This document shows positions 10,111 to 18,453 of a stretch of DNA of 64,000 nt, piece after piece (positions within the stretch are counted from its first letter, which is position 1; each line of letters begins with the position of its first letter). Origin of the DNA: Neorhodopirellula pilleata (lineage in GTDB: Bacteria; Planctomycetota; Planctomycetia; Pirellulales; Pirellulaceae); assembly GCF_007859915.1 (NCBI RefSeq), contig NZ_SJPM01000013.1:62001-126000 (forward strand), written 5' to 3'. Below the pieces are notes generated by a model. The model searched no databases and was not told where the DNA came from. It was given only the letters and a program-made list of their open reading frames with translations. The translations under genes were made by a program, and so were the position numbers.

Positions 10111-10265
10111 AATTAGCTCAGATGGGACATTAAGAAAGTCGCAGAGTTCTTCGACGAAACCGACACACGTCACCCCGATCCATCGGTCCGATTCAACACG
10201 TCGTTATCCCTAGAATACTGAAAGGAAGCCTCGACCGGACATGCGCGGAAGAGATTTTGATTTTC

Positions 10266-12689
10266 TCACCTCACCAGCGTCCAAAAACGAGGATCGAGGA
10301 TGCCGATCACCCAACGCGGCCAACCGGCCGATTGCCGTGAACGCAACCGCGTTTGCAGGTTAGCCTTCAAACATTCTTGACGCGTAGAATGTCGACCGCG
10401 TCCGTAGACTTCACTCATGTGAGCGTCGGTCAAGTCCGCGAACTCGGGAAAATGATTCGAGATTCGTTGGCTAAACTCCGATCGCGTTTCACCAAATCCT
10501 CTTTGAATCCCGATCTCGGCGAGATGCAAGATGGCCGCCCGCTGAGTCACGCGAACGAAATCTTCCTCGCCCGCGATCCAGGGGCACCACCGGATCCATG
10601 ATTTGATCAGGTAAAGCAACGCGATTGCCGCCAGCAAAATCCATGGCAGGTCGGCCAGTTTCAACGGAAAATGGCGAGAGTACTTCTTTTCGCGAATACG
10701 ACGTTGGTGCTGGTCCTTGTTGCGAGCCTTGTCGGCCAAGAACTGACCGACCGTCGGATCGGGCTCCGGCGCAATCAGCGTTGATTCGTCGATTTTCTCC
10801 GGTGAGACGTCCGCAACCACCCAGCCCGCTCCGTCGAGATAAATTTCCGGCCACGCATGCGCGTCGGTGGACTGAATCAAGATCGATGAGGACTTCCCAT
10901 TCCGCTGAGTCGGAACCATGTACCCGGTTCCGATCCGCGCGGGAATGCCGAGCGAACGCAAAAGATAAACGGTCGCGTGCGAGATATGAACGCAGTAACC
11001 GAAACGTTCGCCGAAAAGAAACTGTTCCGCCGGATTGACGGTCGGATCGTCGAATCGCGGGTCGTGCGAATAGGTCGTGTTTTTTTCCAACCACCGTTTG
11101 ATCGCCAGCGTCTTGAGCATCGCCGAATCTTCGAGCCCTTCATACGCGACCGTCGTGATTCGTTCGGCGATGATCGTTTCGGCGAGTTCACGGTATCGAG
11201 GATCGTCGGGGCCGCGCGTGTAGTGGGCCCACAAGTCCTCGTCCCATTCGGAGTCGCCTTCATCAAAGTAGCACAACGATGAGTACAAGCTGAAAGTTTC
11301 CTCCTCGACCGTCTCATCGGTTAGAACGCAACTTTCGGCGCGGAACGACTGACGAAAATACTCGGGGTCCGGGTTCCGCATCGGGGCAAACGAAATCATG
11401 CTGGGCATACTGAACGGCCGAGGTTGCTCGGCGATCAAGTTAACCACCAGCGGAACGATATCGTGCATATTCTCGGGTAACGGGATTCCAACAATCTCGA
11501 CCTCGTCACTCGAGAATCCGCTGGGAATATCGTCGTCGAAGCGGTCCTCCGATGCGGTCACCAAACGCTTGCCGTTGAACAGGCTGACTGCGGTCTGCCG
11601 AAAATACCAAGCGTTCTCGACGGGCTGAAAATTCTTTTCCAGCAACACCAACGCTATCGGCTCGGGCGTGGTCGATTGGTTAGCGGCCGAAGGCATCGGA
11701 TCGTCGGATTTCGAGCGACCGCTTCGACCACGTTTCGCATTTGTAGCCGGTGCGTTGCCCGAATCGGACTCGTTGTTTGACTGAGAGTTGCTGTTTGGCT
11801 GGGTCTCGCTGTTTGATTCAGACCCTTTTCCCGATTCTGAATCGCCATTTCCTTCCGAGCCGCTCGATTCGGCCGAACCGCTACCCTCAGTCTCAGCGCC
11901 TAGCTCTTCGGCTTGACCGCCGGTGCCGGAGCCATCTGATGTCTCGTCCGGTTCCCCTTGATCGGAAGGATCATTCGAAAGCGTACCGCCGGACCGTTGG
12001 GCGGCCTTGCCCGATGAAACGATTAGTTCAGAGGTTGGGTTTCGCAAAAATCTGCCACCGAGCCACATCAACACCATAAAGAACAACAATACACTGATCA
12101 CCGAGAGGGCGGCGTGTCGGGCACTAGTGATTCGCATCCCCGCAATCAGTCCGAACGACAAGGCGACGAGTCCGAGAAGCACGAACAGGAATGGAAGTTC
12201 GTAGCCTTCGATACCCGCCCAATCGGCGAGGAACCGTGGATGTCCCCAATGGTAGTTGCGATGCGCCGCGAAACGTCCGCAGATTGCCGCCACCATCACC
12301 AAACCATCGATCATCGAGAACACCCGCGAGCTTTGATTCAACGCTCGGGCTAGCATCACCACACCGAGCGACGTGATCGCCAGAGTCGCCGATTGAATCA
12401 GAACCAAAGTGGCGGAGATCCCGAACAAACTCGCTACCCACGACGCTTGTCCGATCCAAGCCGGTCCCCAGAGTCCGAAGATCAAGAACGCCAACGCGAT
12501 CAACGCAGGAACTGCATTGCGAAAGGTTTGGTCGATCAACCAACGATACGAATACACACCGGCAACTGCACCGAGTCCGGTCGCAACGACTCCCGGAACG
12601 CTCGCGATCGCCGACGACAAGATCATGAACGCGACGCCATATGCGATCGCCAGCACCATCGTCTGCTTGCGCGTGTCGGGTCGACTCAT
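10266..12689 (-). CDS. Multi-spanning membrane transglutaminase-like protein (TgpA/DUF4129-type)
   Basis: This 807-residue protein has several N-terminal membrane segments (within about residues 10-215), then a Ser/Gly/Glu/Asn-rich low-complexity linker (about 235-330). The exposed transglutaminase core has RFGYCVHISHATVYLLRSLG (candidate Cys), STDAHAWPEIYL (His) and WVVADVSPE (Asp), so a complete triad. A late membrane helix (WILLAAIALLYLI) and a cytosolic tail follow. It overlaps the DUF58 gene by 4 bp (start ATG 12689 within the DUF58 stop), so translation is probably coupled. MoxR, DUF58 and such transglutaminases commonly form one functional locus thought to act in envelope maturation; its substrate is unknown. 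Confidence 0.85.
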   Translation of the reverse strand: MSRPDTRKQTMVLAIAYGVAFMILSSAIASVPGVVATGLGAVAGVYSYRWLIDQTFRNAVPALIALAFLIFGLWGPAWIGQASWVASLFGISATLVLIQSATLAITSLGVVMLARALNQSSRVFSMIDGLVMVAAICGRFAAHRNYHWGHPRFLADWAGIEGYELPFLFVLLGLVALSFGLIAGMRITSARHAALSVISVLLFFMVLMWLGGRFLRNPTSELIVSSGKAAQRSGGTLSNDPSDQGEPDETSDGSGTGGQAEELGAETEGSGSAESSGSEGNGDSESGKGSESNSETQPNSNSQSNNESDSGNAPATNAKRGRSGRSKSDDPMPSAANQSTTPEPIALVLLEKNFQPVENAWYFRQTAVSLFNGKRLVTASEDRFDDDIPSGFSSDEVEIVGIPLPENMHDIVPLVVNLIAEQPRPFSMPSMISFAPMRNPDPEYFRQSFRAESCVLTDETVEEETFSLYSSLCYFDEGDSEWDEDLWAHYTRGPDDPRYRELAETIIAERITTVAYEGLEDSAMLKTLAIKRWLEKNTTYSHDPRFDDPTVNPAEQFLFGERFGYCVHISHATVYLLRSLGIPARIGTGYMVPTQRNGKSSSILIQSTDAHAWPEIYLDGAGWVVADVSPEKIDESTLIAPEPDPTVGQFLADKARNKDQHQRRIREKKYSRHFPLKLADLPWILLAAIALLYLIKSWIRWCPWIAGEEDFVRVTQRAAILHLAEIGIQRGFGETRSEFSQRISNHFPEFADLTDAHMSEVYGRGRHSTRQECLKANLQTRLRSRQSAGWPRWVIGILDPRFWTLVR

Positions 12690-13948
12690 GCCGATTGTCC
12701 CCGCAACGAGATCGTTGAGATAGGTTGGCCCGATCGGCGATGGATGATTCGCGTCGCAATCCCCGCTTGAGTCAAACGACTGACCACCGACTGGACTTCG
12801 TCAAGTTGCACCAATTCTGCCGACGGCTTACGAAAAGTCCATGAAGGAAGAAATCGATGAGGCTTCGATGAGATCGGTTCATCGACGCCGATCACGGCAT
12901 CGATTTCCCAATGCGATGCCGTCTTGCCGGCAATCACATGATCGATCCAAGGTCCTGGTTGACTGGGAACAAACGCGATGCAATGACGAATCACGTTCGA
13001 CGGCATCGTCGCGCCCAATGCCGCGATGATTCCACCTCCACGAACCCGCATGTCGGCCGATTGGATGATCTGATCAAGAGCCTCGAAGGCGCAATCGGTC
13101 GCCCGCGAGGCACCGTCCGCTTGAAACAACAACTCTTCGCCCGCCTGAGTCAATTCCGTCAAGATCGTTCGTGCCACACCAGCACTGGCTTGGTCACCCG
13201 GGCCGGCGACGAAACACGCGATCGTTTGGGTCATGCACGCGATCGATTTTTCTGGTTGACGGACTAGAAGCTGCTTCGTTCGTGCGTAGTGCTTCCAAAG
13301 CACCAATTTCAATGGATCGCCGGGGCGGTAGTGACGCATCTCGATCAAATCGCCATGTGGTTTTCCATTCGGGTGAGCCAGATCGTCACCCTGTTGATCG
13401 CGGCGGACTTGCGTCACCGCAGCGTTGACCGCAGGCAATGGTTCAATCCGAACGGATTGTGGAAAGGTCCGCTGAAACTTCACTCGGGATAAACCGAACA
13501 CATCGCCGATTTCGAATTGCCGAACCAGTTCGTCTCGCTGGCCGCGTTGCGATGGCCGAGCTCGTTCGTGAAGACAACCTTGTTGGCTTACGATGGACAC
13601 ATCGACGCCCTCAAAGTTGAGCCAACGAATGTCAACGGCGATGCAAGGCAAACTCACCCAAACGGGAAGAACCAAGCCGGTCGAAATTTCAACCGTCTCC
13701 ATCCCTCGGATGTCCGACAAGGCCGGCGTCTTCATCCAACGAAGCGCGATTGCGGTAGCGAAGACCACCATTGCGATCGCAATCAACAAACAGAGTCCTC
13801 CCGTCGTGGCGGCCAATAACAATCGATCGTGCTGTTGCAAGGCAAGATTCCGCAGCGTCCACCAAGCAACCGGAATCAGAATGACTCCCCTCGCGGTCAA
13901 CGGAATCCAGTCAAGGACTGATCGGAGAGTGGATTTGAGCGTATTCAA
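12686..13948 (-). CDS. DUF58 domain protein, partner of MoxR
   Basis: The start is uncertain. The frame is open to 14137, but that would overlap the divergent MoxR gene; TTG 13948 (MNTLKSTLRS..., 420 residues) leaves a normal 148-bp divergent promoter region. Two hydrophobic stretches lie near residues 18-60. The DUF58 signature IEMRHYRPGDPLKLVLWKHY follows, resembling the canonical R-x-Y-x-PGD pattern. DUF58 proteins are vWA-like partners of MoxR ATPases. Placement divergent from moxR and coupled to a membrane transglutaminase fits a MoxR/DUF58/transglutaminase module. Confidence 0.8.
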   Translation of the reverse strand: MNTLKSTLRSVLDWIPLTARGVILIPVAWWTLRNLALQQHDRLLLAATTGGLCLLIAIAMVVFATAIALRWMKTPALSDIRGMETVEISTGLVLPVWVSLPCIAVDIRWLNFEGVDVSIVSQQGCLHERARPSQRGQRDELVRQFEIGDVFGLSRVKFQRTFPQSVRIEPLPAVNAAVTQVRRDQQGDDLAHPNGKPHGDLIEMRHYRPGDPLKLVLWKHYARTKQLLVRQPEKSIACMTQTIACFVAGPGDQASAGVARTILTELTQAGEELLFQADGASRATDCAFEALDQIIQSADMRVRGGGIIAALGATMPSNVIRHCIAFVPSQPGPWIDHVIAGKTASHWEIDAVIGVDEPISSKPHRFLPSWTFRKPSAELVQLDEVQSVVSRLTQAGIATRIIHRRSGQPISTISLRGQSA

Positions 13949-14096
13949 ACGTGTCTTTGGTTGAGATGGACAAGTCGTTGAACTCGCCCTGACAAAACGC
14001 GGAGGTCTGCAGGATGATTCTTTCACCCCCCTTGTGATAGAATACCAAGCCGATCGATCAAAGCCAATCAAGCCTTTCCGGAAGAACGAGTCTTTC

Positions 14097-15131
14097 ATGG
14101 TTCCCACCGTCAAGACGTTGTCGGACGTCCAAGCCATCTATCACGCCCTCAAGAACTCATGCGAGACGCAGGTTCAAGGGCGGTCGGACGTGATCGATCT
14201 GATCTTGGTGGCGTTGTTCGCGGACGGTCACGTTTTGCTTGAGGACCATCCGGGTTCGGGCAAAACGACGCTCGCGAAAGCTCTTGGCGGTTGCATCCAT
14301 CGGGCAACGAACTCCGATCCTCGCTTCGCCGCGTTTCGGCGGATTCAGTTCACGCCGGATTTGTTGCCATCGGACGTCACGGGTACGACCGTGTTCGATC
14401 CCAATCGGAACCAGTTGACCTATCAGCCTGGCCCGGTTTTCGCAAACATCGTTTTGGCAGACGAAATCAACCGGACCAGCCCCAAGGTGCAGTCATCGAT
14501 GCTTGAGGCGATGGCCGAGAAACAAGTCACCGTCGACAACGTCACGCATCCGCTCGAAGACACGTTCTTGGTTTTGGCGACCCAGAACCCTCTCGATCAA
14601 GCGGGCACTTATCCGCTGCCGAAGGCTCAGCTGGATCGGTTCCTGTTCAAAATTCGGATGACGTTTCTTTCGCGGGATCACGAGTTGCAAGTGCTGGCGA
14701 TGAAGTACCCACAGTGTCGCGAAGATGGACACGCGACATCGGCGGCCCAATCCACCCGTGAACCCGATGCGTCTCCGCCACTGATCACACCCGAATCGAT
14801 TTCGCAAGCACGGAAGGTCATTCAAGACCAAATCAAAATCTCGCGTTCGATCACCGAATCACTCGTCGAGATCGCAGGTCGATTACGAGCGGACCCGCGT
14901 GTCGCACAGGGGATCTCCACCCGCGCGCTAGTTGTCACGATCCCCGCGTTGCAGGCTCGCGCGATGATGTACGGCCGCGACTTCGTCATTCCTGACGACT
15001 TGAAGGCATTGTCGCTACCGGTCTTCAGTCATCGGTTGGAGTTGCAGCCGGGAATCGCTTCGTCCGATACGATCGTCGAGGAGGTCACGTTGCAAGTGAT
15101 CGAATCGCTTTGCCGAGATTCGTTGAAATGA
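14097..15131 (+). CDS. MoxR family AAA+ ATPase
   Basis: From ATG 14097 the product has 344 residues. Walker A is DHPGSGKTTLAK (near residue 50), Walker B VLADEINR (near 120), and the sensor region FLVLATQNPLDQAGTYPLP is typical of MoxR proteins. The C-terminal lid ends with QGISTRALVVTIPALQARA. MoxR ATPases act as chaperones that activate metal- or vWA-containing partners; here the partner is probably the divergent DUF58 protein. The stop overlaps the start of the downstream TPR lipoprotein gene (ATGA at 15128-15131), implying coupled translation. A frame extension to 14034 is ignored because it would reach into the divergent promoter. Confidence 0.93.
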   Translation: MVPTVKTLSDVQAIYHALKNSCETQVQGRSDVIDLILVALFADGHVLLEDHPGSGKTTLAKALGGCIHRATNSDPRFAAFRRIQFTPDLLPSDVTGTTVFDPNRNQLTYQPGPVFANIVLADEINRTSPKVQSSMLEAMAEKQVTVDNVTHPLEDTFLVLATQNPLDQAGTYPLPKAQLDRFLFKIRMTFLSRDHELQVLAMKYPQCREDGHATSAAQSTREPDASPPLITPESISQARKVIQDQIKISRSITESLVEIAGRLRADPRVAQGISTRALVVTIPALQARAMMYGRDFVIPDDLKALSLPVFSHRLELQPGIASSDTIVEEVTLQVIESLCRDSLK

Positions 15132-17272
15132 GGTGGCGAACGTTCGAATGCATCTGGGCTGTCGGCATCATCGGTTGCGGTCTGCTCGGTTGCGGTCTCG
15201 CCGGTTGCCAAAACAACGAGGTGCTGTATCCGCCCAGTCCTTTTGAGCACGTTGCCGATGGCTTTCCCGAGATCATCCCGCTGCGAGAGGAACCATCGCC
15301 CGACGATGAGGCCGCCTACGAGGACTATTGGAATACGATCGCCGAGGTGTCCGAGAACTCGCTCGAGCGAACGATTCTGGCGCAAGGCTCTCAACAGGAA
15401 AAAGATCTGTTCATAGCGGTCGAGGAAGAACGGTACGCCGAAGCACGTACGCTAGCCGACGCGATCTTGCGGGAAAGTCCCGATTCGATCGTCGGACTCT
15501 ACGCGATGGCGAGAGTCGAAGCGTTCGCCGAGAGCGACATGGCCTATGCACTCAATTCGATCCGAGCCGCTCGGCGACAGGCGGAGGCGATGGCGGACGA
15601 CAACCCACACGATCCGATCGGGCAAGAGTGGTACATCCGAATCCTTTCGACGGAATGGGATATCCTCACGGCAATGGACCGTTCCGAAGAAGTCCTGATG
15701 GCCGCCGATCGAATCGAGCAGGTTTACGCACCGGTTCCTTGGCTGAAAACGTTCGCATGGATCAAACTTGAAAAATTCGACGAGGCGCGGGCTGAGGTTG
15801 CGAGGTATCAAGGGCTCGGTCAATACGACATCGACGCGAGTAATTCGTTGATGATCATCGAAGACAAGCTCAAGAGCCGCGAGTCAAGCTTGCAGGCCGC
15901 ACGTCAAATGTGTGAACGTTTTCCCAATCAACGAGTGCTGCAAAACAATTTGGGTTACGCCGCAATTTTTAATGCAAGCTTTGGCGAAGCCGAACAGGCG
16001 TTCTTGGCAGCGGCGGATGCGACGGAGAGTCCGATGAACTCGTCACCTTATGTTCCGCTGTCGGCAATGCTGGTCCAGCAAGGTCGTTTTCCCGAAGCAC
16101 TCGACGCGATCAAGAAAGCGCAAGTGGACCGAGGCGATCGTGAGCCATATACATTGCACGACGACGAAGCGAACACGAACCTCGCGATCGCATCGGTGTT
16201 GCTGGCATACAACGAGTCCGAATTGGCGATGCGATTCGCAAGACGTGCGACCGAATCGCCTGACCGTGCCGCTTCGACGAGTAACTCGTCGATCGACTTA
16301 AGTATCTCCGACGCGTTGATCTTATGGACGATTCAGAAATACGAACGCGAGCAATTGCAGGAACAACTATCCATTGGATCGGTTCCCGTTGGTAAGTCGC
16401 TCTCCCGAATAGCGTCGCTGCAAGCATCGCTGTGGACGACCAAGCAACGACTCACGAGCGAGTTGAACGGCACGCGGCTTGTCGACTTGGTGAGTCCTTA
16501 CAAACCCGGTGGTGTGGGTATCGAAAGTCAGGTGCAATCATGGCACCGGTTCTTACTTCTCGACTTGGTCCCACTAGGCGTCTTGGAAGTCGCTTTGAAC
16601 CAGGCCGAACAAGCCGAGCAACAACCTTGGATGCCACCGTACTTTCAAGCCCTTCGGGCGGGCGTTCGTTTGCGCCAGGGCGACGAATCCGAAGCATTGC
16701 GTTTGGCCGACGCCGCACTCGTGGACTTGCCACCGCGAGCGGAAAAGTTGTATCGCGCCTTCGTGGCAACCATCGCCGGGCAAGCGGCGTGGCAACTGGA
16801 TCAACCTCAAGTTGCTATCGATCATTGGAGCACGACGTTGAGAGATTTCCCGCAAGCGTTTCGTTTATTGGACATCGCCGTTCCGATCCGTTTGAACGTC
16901 CAGAACGGCGAACGGGAACAAGCGATCGCGTCGTGCCTTGCTTCGTCGAGCCGTTTCTTCGAACACGACCAAGGGTGCGAGATCAACGTACGACCATTCG
17001 ACGGGGGCCAGTTGTTGATCGAGATGTTTCGCAACGATCGCTCTCGTCACATGGAACTGCTCGTCCCGTTCTCGAGCGAAGACGGATTCATCGAAACGAC
17101 CGTCGACGCGTTTCACCAAAAGTTCTTTCAGCCGCTCGTCGAGTTGACCCAAGGTGATCTCGGTTCGCTCGATGGTTCTCCGGTCGCGGCGAGGATGCGA
17201 CGCGACGTGGACCAGTTATTTTCCGATTTCATTCTCACCGAAGAATCGAAAGCGGAACCGGATGCGCCGTGA
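15128..17272 (+). CDS. TPR-repeat lipoprotein of the MoxR locus
   Basis: ATG 15128 overlaps the moxR stop codon. The 714-residue product begins with a lipoprotein signal (MRWRTFECIWAVGI...LAGC), with lipobox LAGC giving a lipidated Cys near residue 27. The remainder is helical repeat sequence, including AEARTLADAILRESPDSIVGLYAMAR and NLGYAAIFNASFGEAEQAFLAAA-type TPR units. A membrane-anchored periplasmic scaffold is likely. Its tight coupling to MoxR suggests it works with the module, perhaps delivering substrates; this is inference. The stop (17270-17272) lies inside the next gene. Confidence 0.82.
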   Translation: MRWRTFECIWAVGIIGCGLLGCGLAGCQNNEVLYPPSPFEHVADGFPEIIPLREEPSPDDEAAYEDYWNTIAEVSENSLERTILAQGSQQEKDLFIAVEEERYAEARTLADAILRESPDSIVGLYAMARVEAFAESDMAYALNSIRAARRQAEAMADDNPHDPIGQEWYIRILSTEWDILTAMDRSEEVLMAADRIEQVYAPVPWLKTFAWIKLEKFDEARAEVARYQGLGQYDIDASNSLMIIEDKLKSRESSLQAARQMCERFPNQRVLQNNLGYAAIFNASFGEAEQAFLAAADATESPMNSSPYVPLSAMLVQQGRFPEALDAIKKAQVDRGDREPYTLHDDEANTNLAIASVLLAYNESELAMRFARRATESPDRAASTSNSSIDLSISDALILWTIQKYEREQLQEQLSIGSVPVGKSLSRIASLQASLWTTKQRLTSELNGTRLVDLVSPYKPGGVGIESQVQSWHRFLLLDLVPLGVLEVALNQAEQAEQQPWMPPYFQALRAGVRLRQGDESEALRLADAALVDLPPRAEKLYRAFVATIAGQAAWQLDQPQVAIDHWSTTLRDFPQAFRLLDIAVPIRLNVQNGEREQAIASCLASSSRFFEHDQGCEINVRPFDGGQLLIEMFRNDRSRHMELLVPFSSEDGFIETTVDAFHQKFFQPLVELTQGDLGSLDGSPVAARMRRDVDQLFSDFILTEESKAEPDAP

Positions 17273-17753
17273 TGCAACAAGTCGCTACGGTTCGTTCGCG
17301 ATCCTAATCGCGTGCTCTTGGATCACGATGACGTTTAGCCACGAGATCGGGCATCTGATCGGCGGATGGTGTGGTGGAGCGACGCTGACGGGTTACTCGG
17401 TTTCGCCGTGGCGTCTACCGTTCTCATTGCACAATCCCGATCCCAATCCCATGTTAACGCTTTGGGCCGGGCCAGTTTTGGGAGTGACGCTCCCGATCTT
17501 GGCCGCGTTGTTGATCCGGCAATCGTGGTGCTGGTTCGTTGCCGATTTTTGCCTGTTGGCCAATGGTGTGTATCTCGCGTTGGCTTGGTGGGCGGGCGAT
17601 CGATTCCTCGACACGCCCAGAATGTTGGCGGCCGGCGTCGCCCCCATCTCGATCATCACCTTTTGTTTAGCGACCGTCGCATTGGGCTACGTAAGGTTTC
17701 GGGCCGACTGCATTCATGTGTTGGCGATCGATGCCCAGGAGCCCTCCGAGTGA
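17262..17753 (+). CDS. HEIGH-motif membrane protein, M50-like, probably degenerate
   Basis: ATG 17262 overlaps the previous gene by 11 bp; the product has 163 residues and four or more hydrophobic segments. The first carries MTFSHEIGHLIGG near residues 22-34, an HExxH motif as in site-2 (M50) metalloproteases. A second motif, NPMLTLWAGPVLG, recalls the conserved Gly-Pro of M50 proteins. The third metal-ligand motif (NxxPxxxxDG) is not evident, so activity is doubtful or a divergent ligand is used. It lies between the TPR lipoprotein and DUF2238 genes with overlapping ends on both sides. The function is unknown. Confidence 0.7.
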   Translation: MRRDATSRYGSFAILIACSWITMTFSHEIGHLIGGWCGGATLTGYSVSPWRLPFSLHNPDPNPMLTLWAGPVLGVTLPILAALLIRQSWCWFVADFCLLANGVYLALAWWAGDRFLDTPRMLAAGVAPISIITFCLATVALGYVRFRADCIHVLAIDAQEPSE

Positions 17754-18388
17754 GACTTCAAACGTTCCTGCTGCTCGCGACGGTCGTCGCGATCCCTGCA
17801 TCATTCATCGCGGCCCCGTATCCCAATGAGTTAGTCCTTCAGCACGTACCGACTGTATTGGGTATCACGCTTTTGATCGGATCGGTGATTTGGTTTCAAC
17901 CGACACGGCTAGCGGTGGGTTGTTGCCTTGCGTTCTTGTGGCTGCATCTGATCGGCGCGCGATGGATATATTCATTTGTACCTTACGACGACGTCGTTCG
18001 AATATTAACCGGACGAACATTGACCGAGATGTTTGATTGGAAACGCAACCACTACGATCGTCTGGTTCATTTCGCTTCGGGCGTGCTCGGTCTGCCTCCC
18101 TTGTCGAATCTAATCCAGTCGTTCTGCCAAGTCCGCCCGTTGGCGGCGGCGGTCTTGGCGATGTGCTGTGTCCTCGCCGTCGGAGCCGCGTATGAAGTCC
18201 TCGAGTGGCAAATCGCCATCGCCTTTTCGCCAGCGATGGCGGAGTCTTACAATGGCCAGCAGGGCGATCCCTGGGACGCCCAGAAAGACCTCGCCTTGGC
18301 GTGGCTGGGGGCCGCCGTCACGATCCCGCTGATCGCTCGCTGGCAAGCCGGCGAGTTGCCCACATCTGCCGAACGTTCAACGCGATGA
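17750..18388 (+). CDS. DUF2238 (YjdF-like) polytopic membrane protein
   Basis: The start is GTG 17750, overlapping the previous stop as GTGA; the frame is open further upstream but that part is antiphase to the HEIGH gene. The 212-residue protein has about six hydrophobic segments. The conserved RNHYDRLVHFASG and NGQQGDPWDAQKDLALAWLG motifs match DUF2238, the family of E. coli YjdF. The many conserved His/Asp/Gln residues lie at membrane faces, but no activity is known for the family. It is the last of four tightly overlapping genes beginning with moxR. Confidence 0.82.
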   Translation: MRLQTFLLLATVVAIPASFIAAPYPNELVLQHVPTVLGITLLIGSVIWFQPTRLAVGCCLAFLWLHLIGARWIYSFVPYDDVVRILTGRTLTEMFDWKRNHYDRLVHFASGVLGLPPLSNLIQSFCQVRPLAAAVLAMCCVLAVGAAYEVLEWQIAIAFSPAMAESYNGQQGDPWDAQKDLALAWLGAAVTIPLIARWQAGELPTSAERSTR

Positions 18389-18453
18389 ATTGCGCCGACG
18401 CATTACGAAATCGAGTACAATACGAACCCGTCCGTTATCAAGGCAATCATTCA

